In this document: piece after piece, positions 1 to 7,906 of the stretch
Position numbering within the stretch: the stretch's first letter is position 1
Layout of the letters: every line of letters starts with the position of its first letter
Assembly (NCBI GenBank): GCA_964522605.1
Contig: CAZFWV010000060.1
Location: 1 to 25,577, forward strand
From: CAVZLD01 sp964522605
GTDB lineage: Bacteria > Planctomycetota > Planctomycetia > Pirellulales > Pirellulaceae
DNA length: 25,577 nucleotides
Direction: 5' to 3'
The notes under the pieces: model-generated
The model's database searches: none
What the model was told of the DNA's origin: nothing
The model's input: the letters and a program-made list of their open reading frames with translations, nothing else
Position numbers and translations under genes: made by a program

Positions 1-2
1 CG

Positions 3-980
3 ATGTACGTGCTGTCACTGGCGGATCTGAGCGCGTTGCTGGAACGGTTCGGCGTTCACCAGTTGAAAGAGAAGGTCGATCAATACATCTTGGGTTACGG
101 ACCGCAATTACTCAGTCGCCTTGCGGCGGCCGGTTTGATCTTCCTGGTCGGGCGTTGGGCTGCGGGTATTGCGGAGGATTTGCTGCAGAAGGTCCTCTCG
201 CGGGCCCATGTCGACGAGACGCTATCGAAGTTCCTCTGTCGACTGCTCAATGCATTACTGCTGTGCGCAATCGTTCTGGCTGCGCTGGAGCAACTGGGTG
301 TTAACACGACGTCCTTGGCGGCGGTTCTGGCGGCCGCTGGATTGGCGATCGGGATGGCGCTGCAGGGTTCGCTATCGAATTTTGCCGCCGGTGTGATGAT
401 CATTCTCTTTCGACCGTTCAAAGTTGGTGATTTCATCGAGGCGGGTGGAACAAAGGGGATCGTCGAAGAGATTCACATTTTCAGCACGATGATGCGGACG
501 GGCGACAATGTCAAAATCATTGTGCCCAACAGTTCCGTCACCGGCGGCAATATCTCGAACTACTCCGAAAAACCCACCCGTCGCATCGATTTGATCGTCG
601 GCTGCGGTTATCAGGATGACTTGCGCGAGGTCAAACAGTTTCTGGAGGCGCTGGTGGCCGAGGATCCTCGAATACTGTCGCAACCGAAGCCCGATATTGC
701 CGTCAGCCAGTTAGCCGATCACTGCGTCGAGTTTATCGTTCGTCCGTGGGTTAAGAACGTCGATTACTGGGCTGTGCGCTGGGATCTGCTGGAAAAGATT
801 AAGCTGGGCTTCGACGAACGCGGATTCCACATTCCATTTCCGCAGCGCGATGTGCATGTGCATACGTCCGTGCAGCCTCGTTCCGAAGATCTGCCTCCTA
901 CCGTCCGCCTTCCGCAGCACGGGGAAGCCGGGTCGATGGAACTGTTGCGCGATCCGCAGCGTCCACGGCGCGTCGGCTGA
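3..980 (+). CDS. mscS: MscS-family small-conductance mechanosensitive channel
   Basis: This inner-membrane channel would open under membrane tension and release solutes during hypo-osmotic shock. The product is 325 residues, slightly longer than the roughly 286 of E. coli MscS. Hydrophobic segments lie at about 35-52, 80-98 and 103-135. The third is the Gly/Ala-rich pore helix (AAGLAIGMALQGSLSNFAAG, residues 111-130), followed by the family's FRPFKVGDFIE signature at 136-146. The cytoplasmic beta domain follows and the protein ends in the usual IPFPQRDV motif near 277-284. The last 40 residues are polar and look unstructured. The ATG is at base 3 with no upstream sequence visible, so the true start may lie outside the window. 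The MscS assignment is firm; the choice among MscS paralogues is not. Confidence 0.93.
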   Translation: MYVLSLADLSALLERFGVHQLKEKVDQYILGYGPQLLSRLAAAGLIFLVGRWAAGIAEDLLQKVLSRAHVDETLSKFLCRLLNALLLCAIVLAALEQLGVNTTSLAAVLAAAGLAIGMALQGSLSNFAAGVMIILFRPFKVGDFIEAGGTKGIVEEIHIFSTMMRTGDNVKIIVPNSSVTGGNISNYSEKPTRRIDLIVGCGYQDDLREVKQFLEALVAEDPRILSQPKPDIAVSQLADHCVEFIVRPWVKNVDYWAVRWDLLEKIKLGFDERGFHIPFPQRDVHVHTSVQPRSEDLPPTVRLPQHGEAGSMELLRDPQRPRRVG

Positions 981-1089
981 GTCCCCTTTCGTGCAAGGCA
1001 TTCTGTTGGTGATCATGCTATAAACACGGCTGCTGCACGGCATCGGCCGAGTCATCGACAGAGACTATGGGAAGAATCGGGGGGAATCT

Positions 1090-2277
1090 ATGTGGCATCC
1101 AGTCGTTCGCACGAGTTTCGTGCTGTTGATCTTGGTGAGTGCCCAGGGAATCAGGGCGGCGGAGAGTCCTGAATTTTCCGCGGAGCTGGTCTTTCCGCTC
1201 GACTCCGAACACAACCATGCGCCGGGGATTGTGGAATGTCCGAATGGAGATCTACTCGTTTCCTGGTACCGGGGTTCGGGAGAACGAACGGCGGATGATG
1301 TCGCAGTGTATGGCGCCCGCAAGCGAACGGACGAGTCGCAATGGAGCGAGCCATTTCTGCTGGCAGACACGCCGGGATTTCCCGACTGCAACACGTGCCT
1401 GATGATCGATCGTCAACAACGCTTGTGGTTGTTCTGGCCGACCATTCTGGCGAATACGTGGGAGTCGTGTCTGACGAACTATCGCTGGTCCGACGATTAC
1501 CAGCAGCCCGGGGCGCCACGGTGGTCGGAATCCGGGCTGATCCTTTTGAAACCGGCGGACTTTCGCGAGCCAGCGATCCAGGTGCTCGAAGAGGAGTTAT
1601 CGCGCCGAGCGGGCGATCTGGGCCCCCGGGAGCAGGCGATGCGCGAGGAATTTGTCCGTCGACTCGATCAGAAGCTGTATCAACGGCTCGGATGGCAACC
1701 CCGCTGCAAGCCGACCGTGTTGCCTTCTGGGCGCATCCTGCTGCCGCTGTATTCCGATACGTTTTCGATTTCCTTGATGGCGATCAGCGATGATGAGGGG
1801 CAGACCTGGTATGCCAGTCAGCCCCTGATTGGTCTGGGCAACATTCAACCGGCCGTCCTGCGCCGTGACGACGGCACGTTGGTTGCCTACATGCGCGAGA
1901 ATGGACCGCGGAACCGGATCCGAGTGGCGGAATCGAAGGATGAAGGCGTCCATTGGGGGCCCGTCGGACAGATCGATCTGCCCAACCCAGGTTCCGGACT
2001 CGATGCGGTCCGCCTGGCAAATGGTCACTGGGTGCTGGTTTATAACGACAGCACCACCAACCGCTCACGACTGGCCGTGTCGTTGTCGGACGATGAGGGA
2101 ATGCAGTGGCGCTGGACTCGCCATTTGGAAAATCACACGGACGGATCGTACCATTATCCCGCCATCATTCAGGGGCGAGATGGACGGATCCACGTGGTGT
2201 ACAGCTACTTCGTCGAGCAGGGTAAGAGCATGAAGCATGCTGCCCTGAACGAAGCGTGGATCCGCGCCGGCGAGTAA
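1090..2277 (+). CDS. Exported sialidase-like (BNR/Asp-box) beta-propeller protein
   Basis: The 395-residue product begins with a signal peptide (hydrophobic core at about 8-18, likely cleavage after the Ala-Ala near residue 24). The rest resembles the six-bladed sialidase/neuraminidase fold of the BNR_2 type. Three Asp-box motifs (S-x-D-x-G-x-x-W) are visible at 233-240, 282-289 and 333-340. A charged, probably helical segment at about 157-200 interrupts the propeller, which is unusual for a compact sialidase. It would act outside the cytoplasm on glycans, but whether it is a true sialidase cannot be told from the sequence. The ATG is preceded by a purine-rich GGGGGGA. It faces the TPR gene, with only four bases between the two stop codons. 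Confidence 0.85.
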   Translation: MWHPVVRTSFVLLILVSAQGIRAAESPEFSAELVFPLDSEHNHAPGIVECPNGDLLVSWYRGSGERTADDVAVYGARKRTDESQWSEPFLLADTPGFPDCNTCLMIDRQQRLWLFWPTILANTWESCLTNYRWSDDYQQPGAPRWSESGLILLKPADFREPAIQVLEEELSRRAGDLGPREQAMREEFVRRLDQKLYQRLGWQPRCKPTVLPSGRILLPLYSDTFSISLMAISDDEGQTWYASQPLIGLGNIQPAVLRRDDGTLVAYMRENGPRNRIRVAESKDEGVHWGPVGQIDLPNPGSGLDAVRLANGHWVLVYNDSTTNRSRLAVSLSDDEGMQWRWTRHLENHTDGSYHYPAIIQGRDGRIHVVYSYFVEQGKSMKHAALNEAWIRAGE

Positions 2278-2281
2278 GCCG

Positions 2282-4411
2282 TTAGCGCTTCAGGCCGGCA
2301 TCGACGTTTTCGACCTTGGCCAGCATCGCCGCATAGTGCTTTGCTTGTTGTTGGTCGCCGAGGTCCGTGTACATCGCGGCCAGATTTCCGTAAGGGACGG
2401 ACATCGCGATCAGGTCCAGGCTACCTGTCTGCACCGCATTCTGCATCAGTTCGGCACCGAGTTCCGTTAACCGGACGGCTGTGTCCTTGTCCCCGGTCTC
2501 CCAATACGAGACGCCCATACTGACGAACAGGTCGCCGAAGCTGTCGCAGTTGACGAGATCTTCCAGCCCCTCTTGATCGAACATCGGTTGTGCCTTGTCG
2601 TACCAAGCCACGGCTTCTTCGTGATCTTCGTGGTGCAATGCGTAAAGCGACCCAACCAGAAAATAGAGTTGGCCGGTCATGATCTGGTCGAACGTCGATG
2701 CTTGTCGATCGTCGGCTTGTCCTTCCAGCAGCGCCACGGCGTTGTTGGCGTGCAGCAGAGCCTGCTCCATTTGTCCGCGTTGGTGTTCCACTCGCGCGGC
2801 ATAGAACAGTGTCTCCGAAAGCTCCCGCTCGACGCGATACTGATAGAGTCGATCGTCGGACTCCGCAATCAGTCGGCGGCCTTCCAGCAAAGCTTCTTCC
2901 GTTGCGACCGACGAGTCGAAATTGCCATCGAGGATCGAGTAGACGGCCAAAGTCGAGCGGTAAATCTGCATCCGCAATGTCTCATCACCCTGATCGTTCG
3001 TGATGAAATCCTCGGCCAGCTCTGTCGCCTTAATCAACCACTTGGGCACGACTTCCTGCTGTCGCTGGAAGTCACCGAGAGCAATGTCTTGTGCGACCGC
3101 CAAATGGGCGTCGACCAGAATGTCCTTCGCCATTCGACGCACGTCGGCTCGTGGGCTGGACATATGTCGGGCTGCCTGGTCGATGGCCTTCATGTGATGC
3201 GCCAGTGCCTCCTGAAAATCAGGCTCCAGCCCCATCGCGACGAGGTTCCCCAACTGATAGGCGGCCCGGGCCCGAACGATTTCGGGGGTGTCGATTGCAT
3301 CCGCCACGGCTCGCGTCTCGGTTATTGCCTCGTCGGGCTGACCCTGTTCGGCAATCAATCGCGCTCTCGTCAATCGGTAGAGTGGGTTGTCGTCATCGAG
3401 GACGAGTGCCTGCTCCACACTCTCCAGGGCAGCCGGACAACGCCCGATTAACGAAAGCAGTTCGCTGCGCAACCAATGTGCCTGAGCATCCTCCGGGTTG
3501 CGACAGATCGCTTCGTCCAAGTCAGCCAGACTGACCGTGTAATGGTTGTGCACGTCGTACTCGGCGCGCAGGCGGAACAGATCACCACGGATCGTTTCCA
3601 ACGAGATATGCGTGATCTCCTTGGTGGCCTCGCAATCGGCACAAGTCAGCAACACGCCGCGCTCCGGGTACCCCCGACCGAGAACCCGACCTTTTTCGTC
3701 CGGTACGTCGACCGGTGTCACGCCATCCAGCCCCAGGCGGGGCTCCAGTTCCTTGAGTGAAACGGATGCCAGCAGATGGACAAGCATGGACTGCACGGTT
3801 TGCCCCGTTTCGTCCGTTCGAACATCGATTTGGCGAAACCCAGGCACGGCATAGATCAACACCTGGCAGGTACCTTCGTCCCGCGACTTGCTGGGCTCAC
3901 CCCACATCTCCTTCAATTGCGCAACCGTGGTGATTCCCGGCTCTACCTGGTTGAAACTGACGACGGCAGGTGTCGATTCGGGACTCGGTGCGACTGCCTT
4001 GTCGCGTGCTGGATGCGATCCGGAAGTCTGAAATGCTGACCAGGCCTCCAGGGGACGGACTTCCAACTGAGCGCTTTCGGGGAAGATCACCGCGGCGTCG
4101 TTCACAGGTTCTGGTGGGCTCGCTTGCGTCGCATGCTCAACGGCGGGTGTTGGCTGCGGAGCGGCGGAGATTTCTGGAGTCGGTTCCTCGACGGCCGCCG
4201 CAACGGGCGGCGGCACTGTTGTCGGGGCGACGGCGACGCGGGGGGTCACAAAGGGCTGGCTGGTCGGAACGAGTCCGTCCTGCGAGGAATCAGAACCCGT
4301 TTGTCCGGCCGGCACCTCGCGAAACTGCGCAAAGGAGTTGGTTGCTGCCACTACCACTAGCATCAGGACTAGCAGCGAATAGAGAGCAACGGAATCGTGT
4401 CGCGGCCGCAT
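2282..4411 (-). CDS. Exported TPR-repeat protein of unknown role
   Basis: I set the start at the ATG at 4411. It has an AGGAG Shine-Dalgarno sequence eight bases upstream and opens a clear signal peptide (core at about residues 8-22, cleavage near SFAQ at 26-29). The open frame extends to 4576, but that adds about 55 residues in front of the signal peptide. The 709-residue product has a Pro/Thr/Ala-rich linker at about 30-150. A small domain follows at about 155-215 with a MWGEP then YAVPGF pattern, and helical TPR-type repeats lie at about 290-380 and again towards the C-terminus (roughly 555-690). A Cys-x-x-Cys pair sits at 257-260. It is probably a periplasmic or envelope scaffold. No catalytic motif is visible, and I do not recognise a named family beyond TPR. 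Confidence 0.8.
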   Translation of the reverse strand: MRPRHDSVALYSLLVLMLVVVAATNSFAQFREVPAGQTGSDSSQDGLVPTSQPFVTPRVAVAPTTVPPPVAAAVEEPTPEISAAPQPTPAVEHATQASPPEPVNDAAVIFPESAQLEVRPLEAWSAFQTSGSHPARDKAVAPSPESTPAVVSFNQVEPGITTVAQLKEMWGEPSKSRDEGTCQVLIYAVPGFRQIDVRTDETGQTVQSMLVHLLASVSLKELEPRLGLDGVTPVDVPDEKGRVLGRGYPERGVLLTCADCEATKEITHISLETIRGDLFRLRAEYDVHNHYTVSLADLDEAICRNPEDAQAHWLRSELLSLIGRCPAALESVEQALVLDDDNPLYRLTRARLIAEQGQPDEAITETRAVADAIDTPEIVRARAAYQLGNLVAMGLEPDFQEALAHHMKAIDQAARHMSSPRADVRRMAKDILVDAHLAVAQDIALGDFQRQQEVVPKWLIKATELAEDFITNDQGDETLRMQIYRSTLAVYSILDGNFDSSVATEEALLEGRRLIAESDDRLYQYRVERELSETLFYAARVEHQRGQMEQALLHANNAVALLEGQADDRQASTFDQIMTGQLYFLVGSLYALHHEDHEEAVAWYDKAQPMFDQEGLEDLVNCDSFGDLFVSMGVSYWETGDKDTAVRLTELGAELMQNAVQTGSLDLIAMSVPYGNLAAMYTDLGDQQQAKHYAAMLAKVENVDAGLKR

Positions 4412-4455
4412 GGTTCTGCTCCTTGAACTCGAGAAGATCTCCATATGTCCTTTCA

Positions 4456-4490
4456 GATCGGACAATCGGCAGGACAAATACAGTCCGATC
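4456..4490. repeat. 8-bp inverted repeat upstream of the TPR gene
   Basis: GATCGGAC at 4456-4463 is an exact inverted match to GTCCGATC at 4483-4490, separated by 19 bases. It lies 45-79 bases upstream of the TPR gene's start codon, in the 180-base gap after the mnmE-like gene. It could be an operator or a leader hairpin. I see no convincing promoter hexamers nearby. Confidence 0.35.
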
Positions 4491-4591
4491 CGTTGGATTA
4501 TTGTGCAGTCTTGCGCCGTGTGCGCCCCAATAGGGCGATTGCCCCGGGCGACGACGAAATCGGACTTGAGTCGCATGCAGCCTTCGATTGG

Positions 4592-5764
4592 TCAACACGC
4601 CAGCAGGCGTTCAATCTGCTCTTGTGCGTGCTGCCACTGGCTGCAATGCACTGCTTCGCGTACTCGTGAGAGTGCATCGCATTGCGCGCCGGAAAAGGGA
4701 ACCGCCGCGCCGGCGGGCGGAGCATGCGGGACCAGTCGCTGCGATATCCTCTGCAGCAGTCGCTCCAAGCCGACACAAGTCAGCGCGCTGGTTGGCAGCG
4801 CGCCGGGCAGAATGGAGCCGGGCGAATGCGCCAGATCGCATTTGTTGGCGACGACGATCGCGTCCGGATATTGTGCCAGCAACGGTTCTTCCTCAGCAGG
4901 AAGAGGACGCGTCGCCTCGAAGACCAGGATGATCAAGTCGCTCGCGGCCAGTCGCTGGCGCGCCTGCCCGATTCCCGCTGCCTCCAGCGGTTCGCTCGTC
5001 TCGCGCAAACCTGCCGTATCCGACAGTTCGACCGGCCACCCGTCGAGGGCCGTGGTTGTCGTCACGATGTCTCGTGTCGTGCCGGGATCATCGACGACGA
5101 TCGCTCGTTGGTAACCCATGATCGCGTTGATCAGACTGCTCTTGCCCACGTTCGGCGGTCCGGCCAACACAACGCGCCACGGGGTCGTCAAGTGCAGCCC
5201 CACGGTTTGATAACGCAGCAGGTTGTCCAGCCTCGTGATTGCGGCCTGACGATCTGTGTGGGCAAACTCCACGAGAAGTTGGCGCAGCGATCGTTCCAGT
5301 TCACCGTTGTATTGGTCAAGCAGGATCGCAGCCGTGCGCTGCGTCCGCGCAGCAGCTAGCGCGATTCGCGCATCGCGGCGCAGCGGACTCTCGTTCGATG
5401 AGCTCAGCGCTTCGCTCCAGTTAACTTCCTGACAGCCGAGCTCACAGAGTGAGTTCATGATCGTGGCGATAGCTGCTCGGCCACCGTGGCAGTGGACTTC
5501 GATCTGATCGAGTCCCGTGCGGCAGACGATCAGCTCTTCTTGCGGTGAATCGGTGGACGGAGTTTTGTGTCGCGTCGCTGGCTCGCGCCATCGACCGAGC
5601 AACACCCGACCGATTGGTGCGGAGGAACAGGCGTATCGTCCGTGGGCGGTAAACAATTCATCGACGAACGCGAGCGCTGCAGGACCGCGTACCAGCAGGC
5701 TGGCGATCGCTCCGCGGCCGCGCGGTGTCAATAGAGCGACGATCGTTCGGGAACCGCTCGTCAT
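4592..5764 (-). CDS. mnmE: MnmE/TrmE-like tRNA-modification GTPase, divergent and C-terminally shortened
   Basis: MnmE with MnmG installs the carboxymethylaminomethyl-type modification on wobble U34 of certain tRNAs, using a folate cofactor and GTP. This copy has 390 residues against about 450 normally. The N-terminal domain is recognisable (LTPRGRGAI at 12-20, IEVHCHGG at 88-95). The GTPase domain is intact: P-loop GPPNVGKSS at 202-210, DDPGTTRD at 225-232, DTAGLRET at 249-256 and NKCD at 307-310. The usual GEFTxRAFLNxK segment is replaced by unrelated sequence at about 113-135. The C-terminal FCIGK motif with its essential cysteine is missing, and the protein stops at LLAC. The ATG (5764) overlaps the coaX stop as ATGA, which fixes the start and suggests translational coupling. 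It is the last gene of the rpmA-obg-coaX run. It may have lost or changed the tRNA-modifying activity. Confidence 0.85.
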   Translation of the reverse strand: MTSGSRTIVALLTPRGRGAIASLLVRGPAALAFVDELFTAHGRYACSSAPIGRVLLGRWREPATRHKTPSTDSPQEELIVCRTGLDQIEVHCHGGRAAIATIMNSLCELGCQEVNWSEALSSSNESPLRRDARIALAAARTQRTAAILLDQYNGELERSLRQLLVEFAHTDRQAAITRLDNLLRYQTVGLHLTTPWRVVLAGPPNVGKSSLINAIMGYQRAIVVDDPGTTRDIVTTTTALDGWPVELSDTAGLRETSEPLEAAGIGQARQRLAASDLIILVFEATRPLPAEEEPLLAQYPDAIVVANKCDLAHSPGSILPGALPTSALTCVGLERLLQRISQRLVPHAPPAGAAVPFSGAQCDALSRVREAVHCSQWQHAQEQIERLLAC

Positions 5765-6576
5765 CGATTCGTACTCGGCAGTAAGACGTCGCGTGCAACG
5801 AGCGCGATTCCGGTCAAAACCAAGTGCGGCCGGACGATGGCGTCCAACGCGAGATGTCCGACCAGCGGGTTCACGTCGCCACCGGTCAGGATCACGTCGC
5901 AACCGGTGCCGTGCTCCCTTTCCAGGACGGACTTGGTGCGCGCCACGAGTTCACGGATCGCGCCGACCGTTCCCCAAAAAACCCCGCTCTGAATCGCTTG
6001 GTCGGTGGAACGCCCCAGCAGCGGCGGTGTTTCTTTCCAGTCCGAGGCATCCAGTTCCGGCAGTAAGTCCGCCGTGGTTCCCAAGGCGGTCGCGGAAGTC
6101 TGCAAGCCGGGCAGAATGGCGCCACCCAAGAAGACGTTATCGGGTGACAGGCCATCCACTGTAATCGCCGAACCCGCATCGACGATCACGGCGGCTCGTT
6201 CGGGCAGTTTGGTTTGGGCGGCGGCCACAGCAGCCGCCAAACGATCCTGCCCGACGCGTTCCGGGTGATGTACGGCCACACGCAGTGGAAAATCGGCGAG
6301 CGACAGAACGTGCGTGGCTGCAGCCAAGCGGGAGGGAAGCAGACTGTTGAGCAATTGTTCCGTTGCCTGTCGCTGCACACTGGCAAGCACACAGTATGCG
6401 GCCTCCTGAGGCAGCCAAGCGTGCAGTGCCGTCGAGTCGGGTGCTTGCGTCCGGAGGCGTAACACGTCGGTCGGCTCCGGAATCTGCTCGGTGCAAGGCC
6501 AGGGAAATCGTCCCAGCTTGATCGCGGAGTTTCCTACATCGACCGCCAGCAGGACCGTAGGAAAGGCACTACTCAT
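5761..6576 (-). CDS. coaX: Type III pantothenate kinase
   Basis: The enzyme phosphorylates pantothenate to 4'-phosphopantothenate, the first committed step of coenzyme A synthesis, in the cytoplasm. The 271 residues fit the family length of about 250-270. CoaX hallmarks are present: the nucleotide-binding DVGNSAIK at 13-20, GQDRL at 109-113, the DAGSAITVD strand at 133-141, and GGAILPG at 151-157. These belong to the ASKHA-fold type III class, not to the P-loop CoaA class. The ATG at 6576 lies within the last codons of obg (ATGAGTAG, an 8-base overlap), and its stop overlaps the mnmE start. It is therefore probably translated by coupling in the obg operon. Confidence 0.93.
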   Translation of the reverse strand: MSSAFPTVLLAVDVGNSAIKLGRFPWPCTEQIPEPTDVLRLRTQAPDSTALHAWLPQEAAYCVLASVQRQATEQLLNSLLPSRLAAATHVLSLADFPLRVAVHHPERVGQDRLAAAVAAAQTKLPERAAVIVDAGSAITVDGLSPDNVFLGGAILPGLQTSATALGTTADLLPELDASDWKETPPLLGRSTDQAIQSGVFWGTVGAIRELVARTKSVLEREHGTGCDVILTGGDVNPLVGHLALDAIVRPHLVLTGIALVARDVLLPSTNR

Positions 6577-7573
6577 CGTTTGCTGCCAGGTCGTCCAGCT
6601 GTTGCTTGATTGCGCCGATCAAATGATTCAGATCCCGGCCGGTCACGGCGGAAATCAGCAGAACGGGCTTGTCGAGTCGGCTCTGCAGACGTGCGTGGAC
6701 CTCCGTTGCGACGGGCAATTCCGCTTTGGTGATCACCACGATCTCCGGACGATCCGCCAGCTCGATATTGTATTGGACCAATTCTTCGCGGATCGAATGG
6801 TAGTTGTCCACGGGATCCGTCTGGTCCATCGGCGCCGGTTCGACCAGGTGCACGAGCACGCGGGTCCGTTCAACATGCCGCAAAAAGTCGTGTCCCAGTC
6901 CAGCACCGTGGTGGGCCCCTTCGATCAATCCAGGAATGTCTGCGAGAATAAAGGACTCATCCTGGTTGATGTCGACTCTCCCCAGATGCGGCGTCTTGGT
7001 GGTGAACGCATAGTTGGCGATTTCGGGCCGCGCGTGAGAAAGGCGACTGAGCAGCGTGCTCTTGCCCGCATTGGGGCGACCGACCAGACCCACGTCGGCG
7101 ATTGTCTTCAGTTCCAGGATCAGACGTCTGGATTCCCCGGCTTCGCCGGTGGTGCATTGTCGGGGAGCACGATTGGTGGACGATTTGAAATGCGCATTGC
7201 CGCGACCGCCTTTGCCGCCGCGTGCCGCCGTCACCTCGTCGCCCGCTTCTGCAAGGTCCTTAATGACATAGCCTTGACGCGCGTCCATTACGACGGTTCC
7301 CGGCGGAACGTCAATGATCAGGTCGGCGCCATTGCGACCGTGCCGCAGACTCCCTTCCCCGTGACGGCCTCGCTCCGCCTTCCACGTCTTCCGGTGCGCG
7401 AGAGCGGAAAGGTGGTTTACGCCGTCGCGCGCGTGAAGAATGATGCTGCCGCCACGCCCTCCGTCGCCGCCGTCGGGGCCCCCTCGCGGGACATATCGCT
7501 CCCGTCGGAAGCTGGAGCAACCGTTGCCGCCGTCTCCGGCCTGAACTTCGATCTCAACGCGGTCGACGAACAC
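6569..7573 (-). CDS. obg: Obg/CgtA ribosome-assembly GTPase
   Basis: Obg GTPases act in late 50S subunit maturation and stress signalling. The 334-residue product has the glycine-rich N-terminal Obg fold (AGDGGNGCSSFRRE at 12-25, GGPDGGDGGRGG at 31-42) and then the G domain. P-loop GRPNAGKST is at 165-173, the switch I region TTKTPHLG at 191-198, and DIPGLIEGA at 212-220. The guanine-specificity NKxD motif reads TKAE at 282-285, an unusual form. There is no extended C-terminal domain. The start is a GTG at 7573 without an obvious Shine-Dalgarno sequence, but MFVDRVEIEV matches the family N-terminus. It lies 44 bases after rpmA, the classical rpmA-obg arrangement. Confidence 0.95.
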   Translation of the reverse strand: MFVDRVEIEVQAGDGGNGCSSFRRERYVPRGGPDGGDGGRGGSIILHARDGVNHLSALAHRKTWKAERGRHGEGSLRHGRNGADLIIDVPPGTVVMDARQGYVIKDLAEAGDEVTAARGGKGGRGNAHFKSSTNRAPRQCTTGEAGESRRLILELKTIADVGLVGRPNAGKSTLLSRLSHARPEIANYAFTTKTPHLGRVDINQDESFILADIPGLIEGAHHGAGLGHDFLRHVERTRVLVHLVEPAPMDQTDPVDNYHSIREELVQYNIELADRPEIVVITKAELPVATEVHARLQSRLDKPVLLISAVTGRDLNHLIGAIKQQLDDLAANDE

Positions 7574-7617
7574 GACAAGGCAGCCGAGGAGAAAAACCGA
7601 GCGGGCCAGGCCGCCGG

Positions 7618-7866
7618 TCAGTTGGATGGCACAACGTGGATGCGCCTTCCGTTGCGATCGAACTGGACGACTCCATCGGTCAACGCGAAGAGCGTAAAGT
7701 CATTGCCCTGACCGACGTTCTTTCCTGGATGAAACCGGTTACCGACCTGACGAACCAGGATGTTGCCGGATCGGACCGTTTCGCCACCGTACTTCTTGAC
7801 GCCCCGGCGCTGCGCATTGGAGTCGCGACCGTTGCGGCTGGAACCTTGACCCTTCTTATGTGCCAT
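7618..7866 (-). CDS. rpmA: 50S ribosomal protein L27
   Basis: L27 is a bacterial large-subunit protein whose N-terminus reaches the peptidyl-transferase centre. The 82-residue product shows the family signature from the first residues (MAHKKGQGSSRNGRDS), then GVKKYGGE and RQVGNRFHPGKNVG. There is no cleavable N-terminal extension before the Ala-His-Lys-Lys start. The open frame continues upstream to 8040, but the ATG at 7866 has an AAGGAG Shine-Dalgarno sequence eight bases before it, and the family N-terminus settles the choice. The usual upstream partner rplU (L21) is absent; the preceding gene is an exported hypothetical 40 bases away. Confidence 0.97.
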   Translation of the reverse strand: MAHKKGQGSSRNGRDSNAQRRGVKKYGGETVRSGNILVRQVGNRFHPGKNVGQGNDFTLFALTDGVVQFDRNGRRIHVVPSN

Positions 7867-7906
7867 CGCCAGAACTCCTTGGATAGATAGACGCGAATCC
7901 CTATTT

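Noticed and set aside
2573..3451. A 292-codon plus-strand open frame
   Set aside because: It lies wholly antisense to the TPR gene, has no family resemblance, and such mirror frames are expected in GC-rich coding sequence.
4500..4560. A GC-rich stem (CGCCC/GGGCG) after the mnmE-like gene as a terminator
   Set aside because: The stem is only about five base pairs and no T-run follows on the minus strand.
4498..4620. Possible frameshift hiding the missing C-terminus of the mnmE-like gene
   Set aside because: I read the other minus-strand frames past the stop; none encodes the FCIGK-type ending.
6491..7711. A 406-codon plus-strand open frame
   Set aside because: It is antisense to obg and the ends of coaX and rpmA, all firmly identified, so it is a shadow frame.
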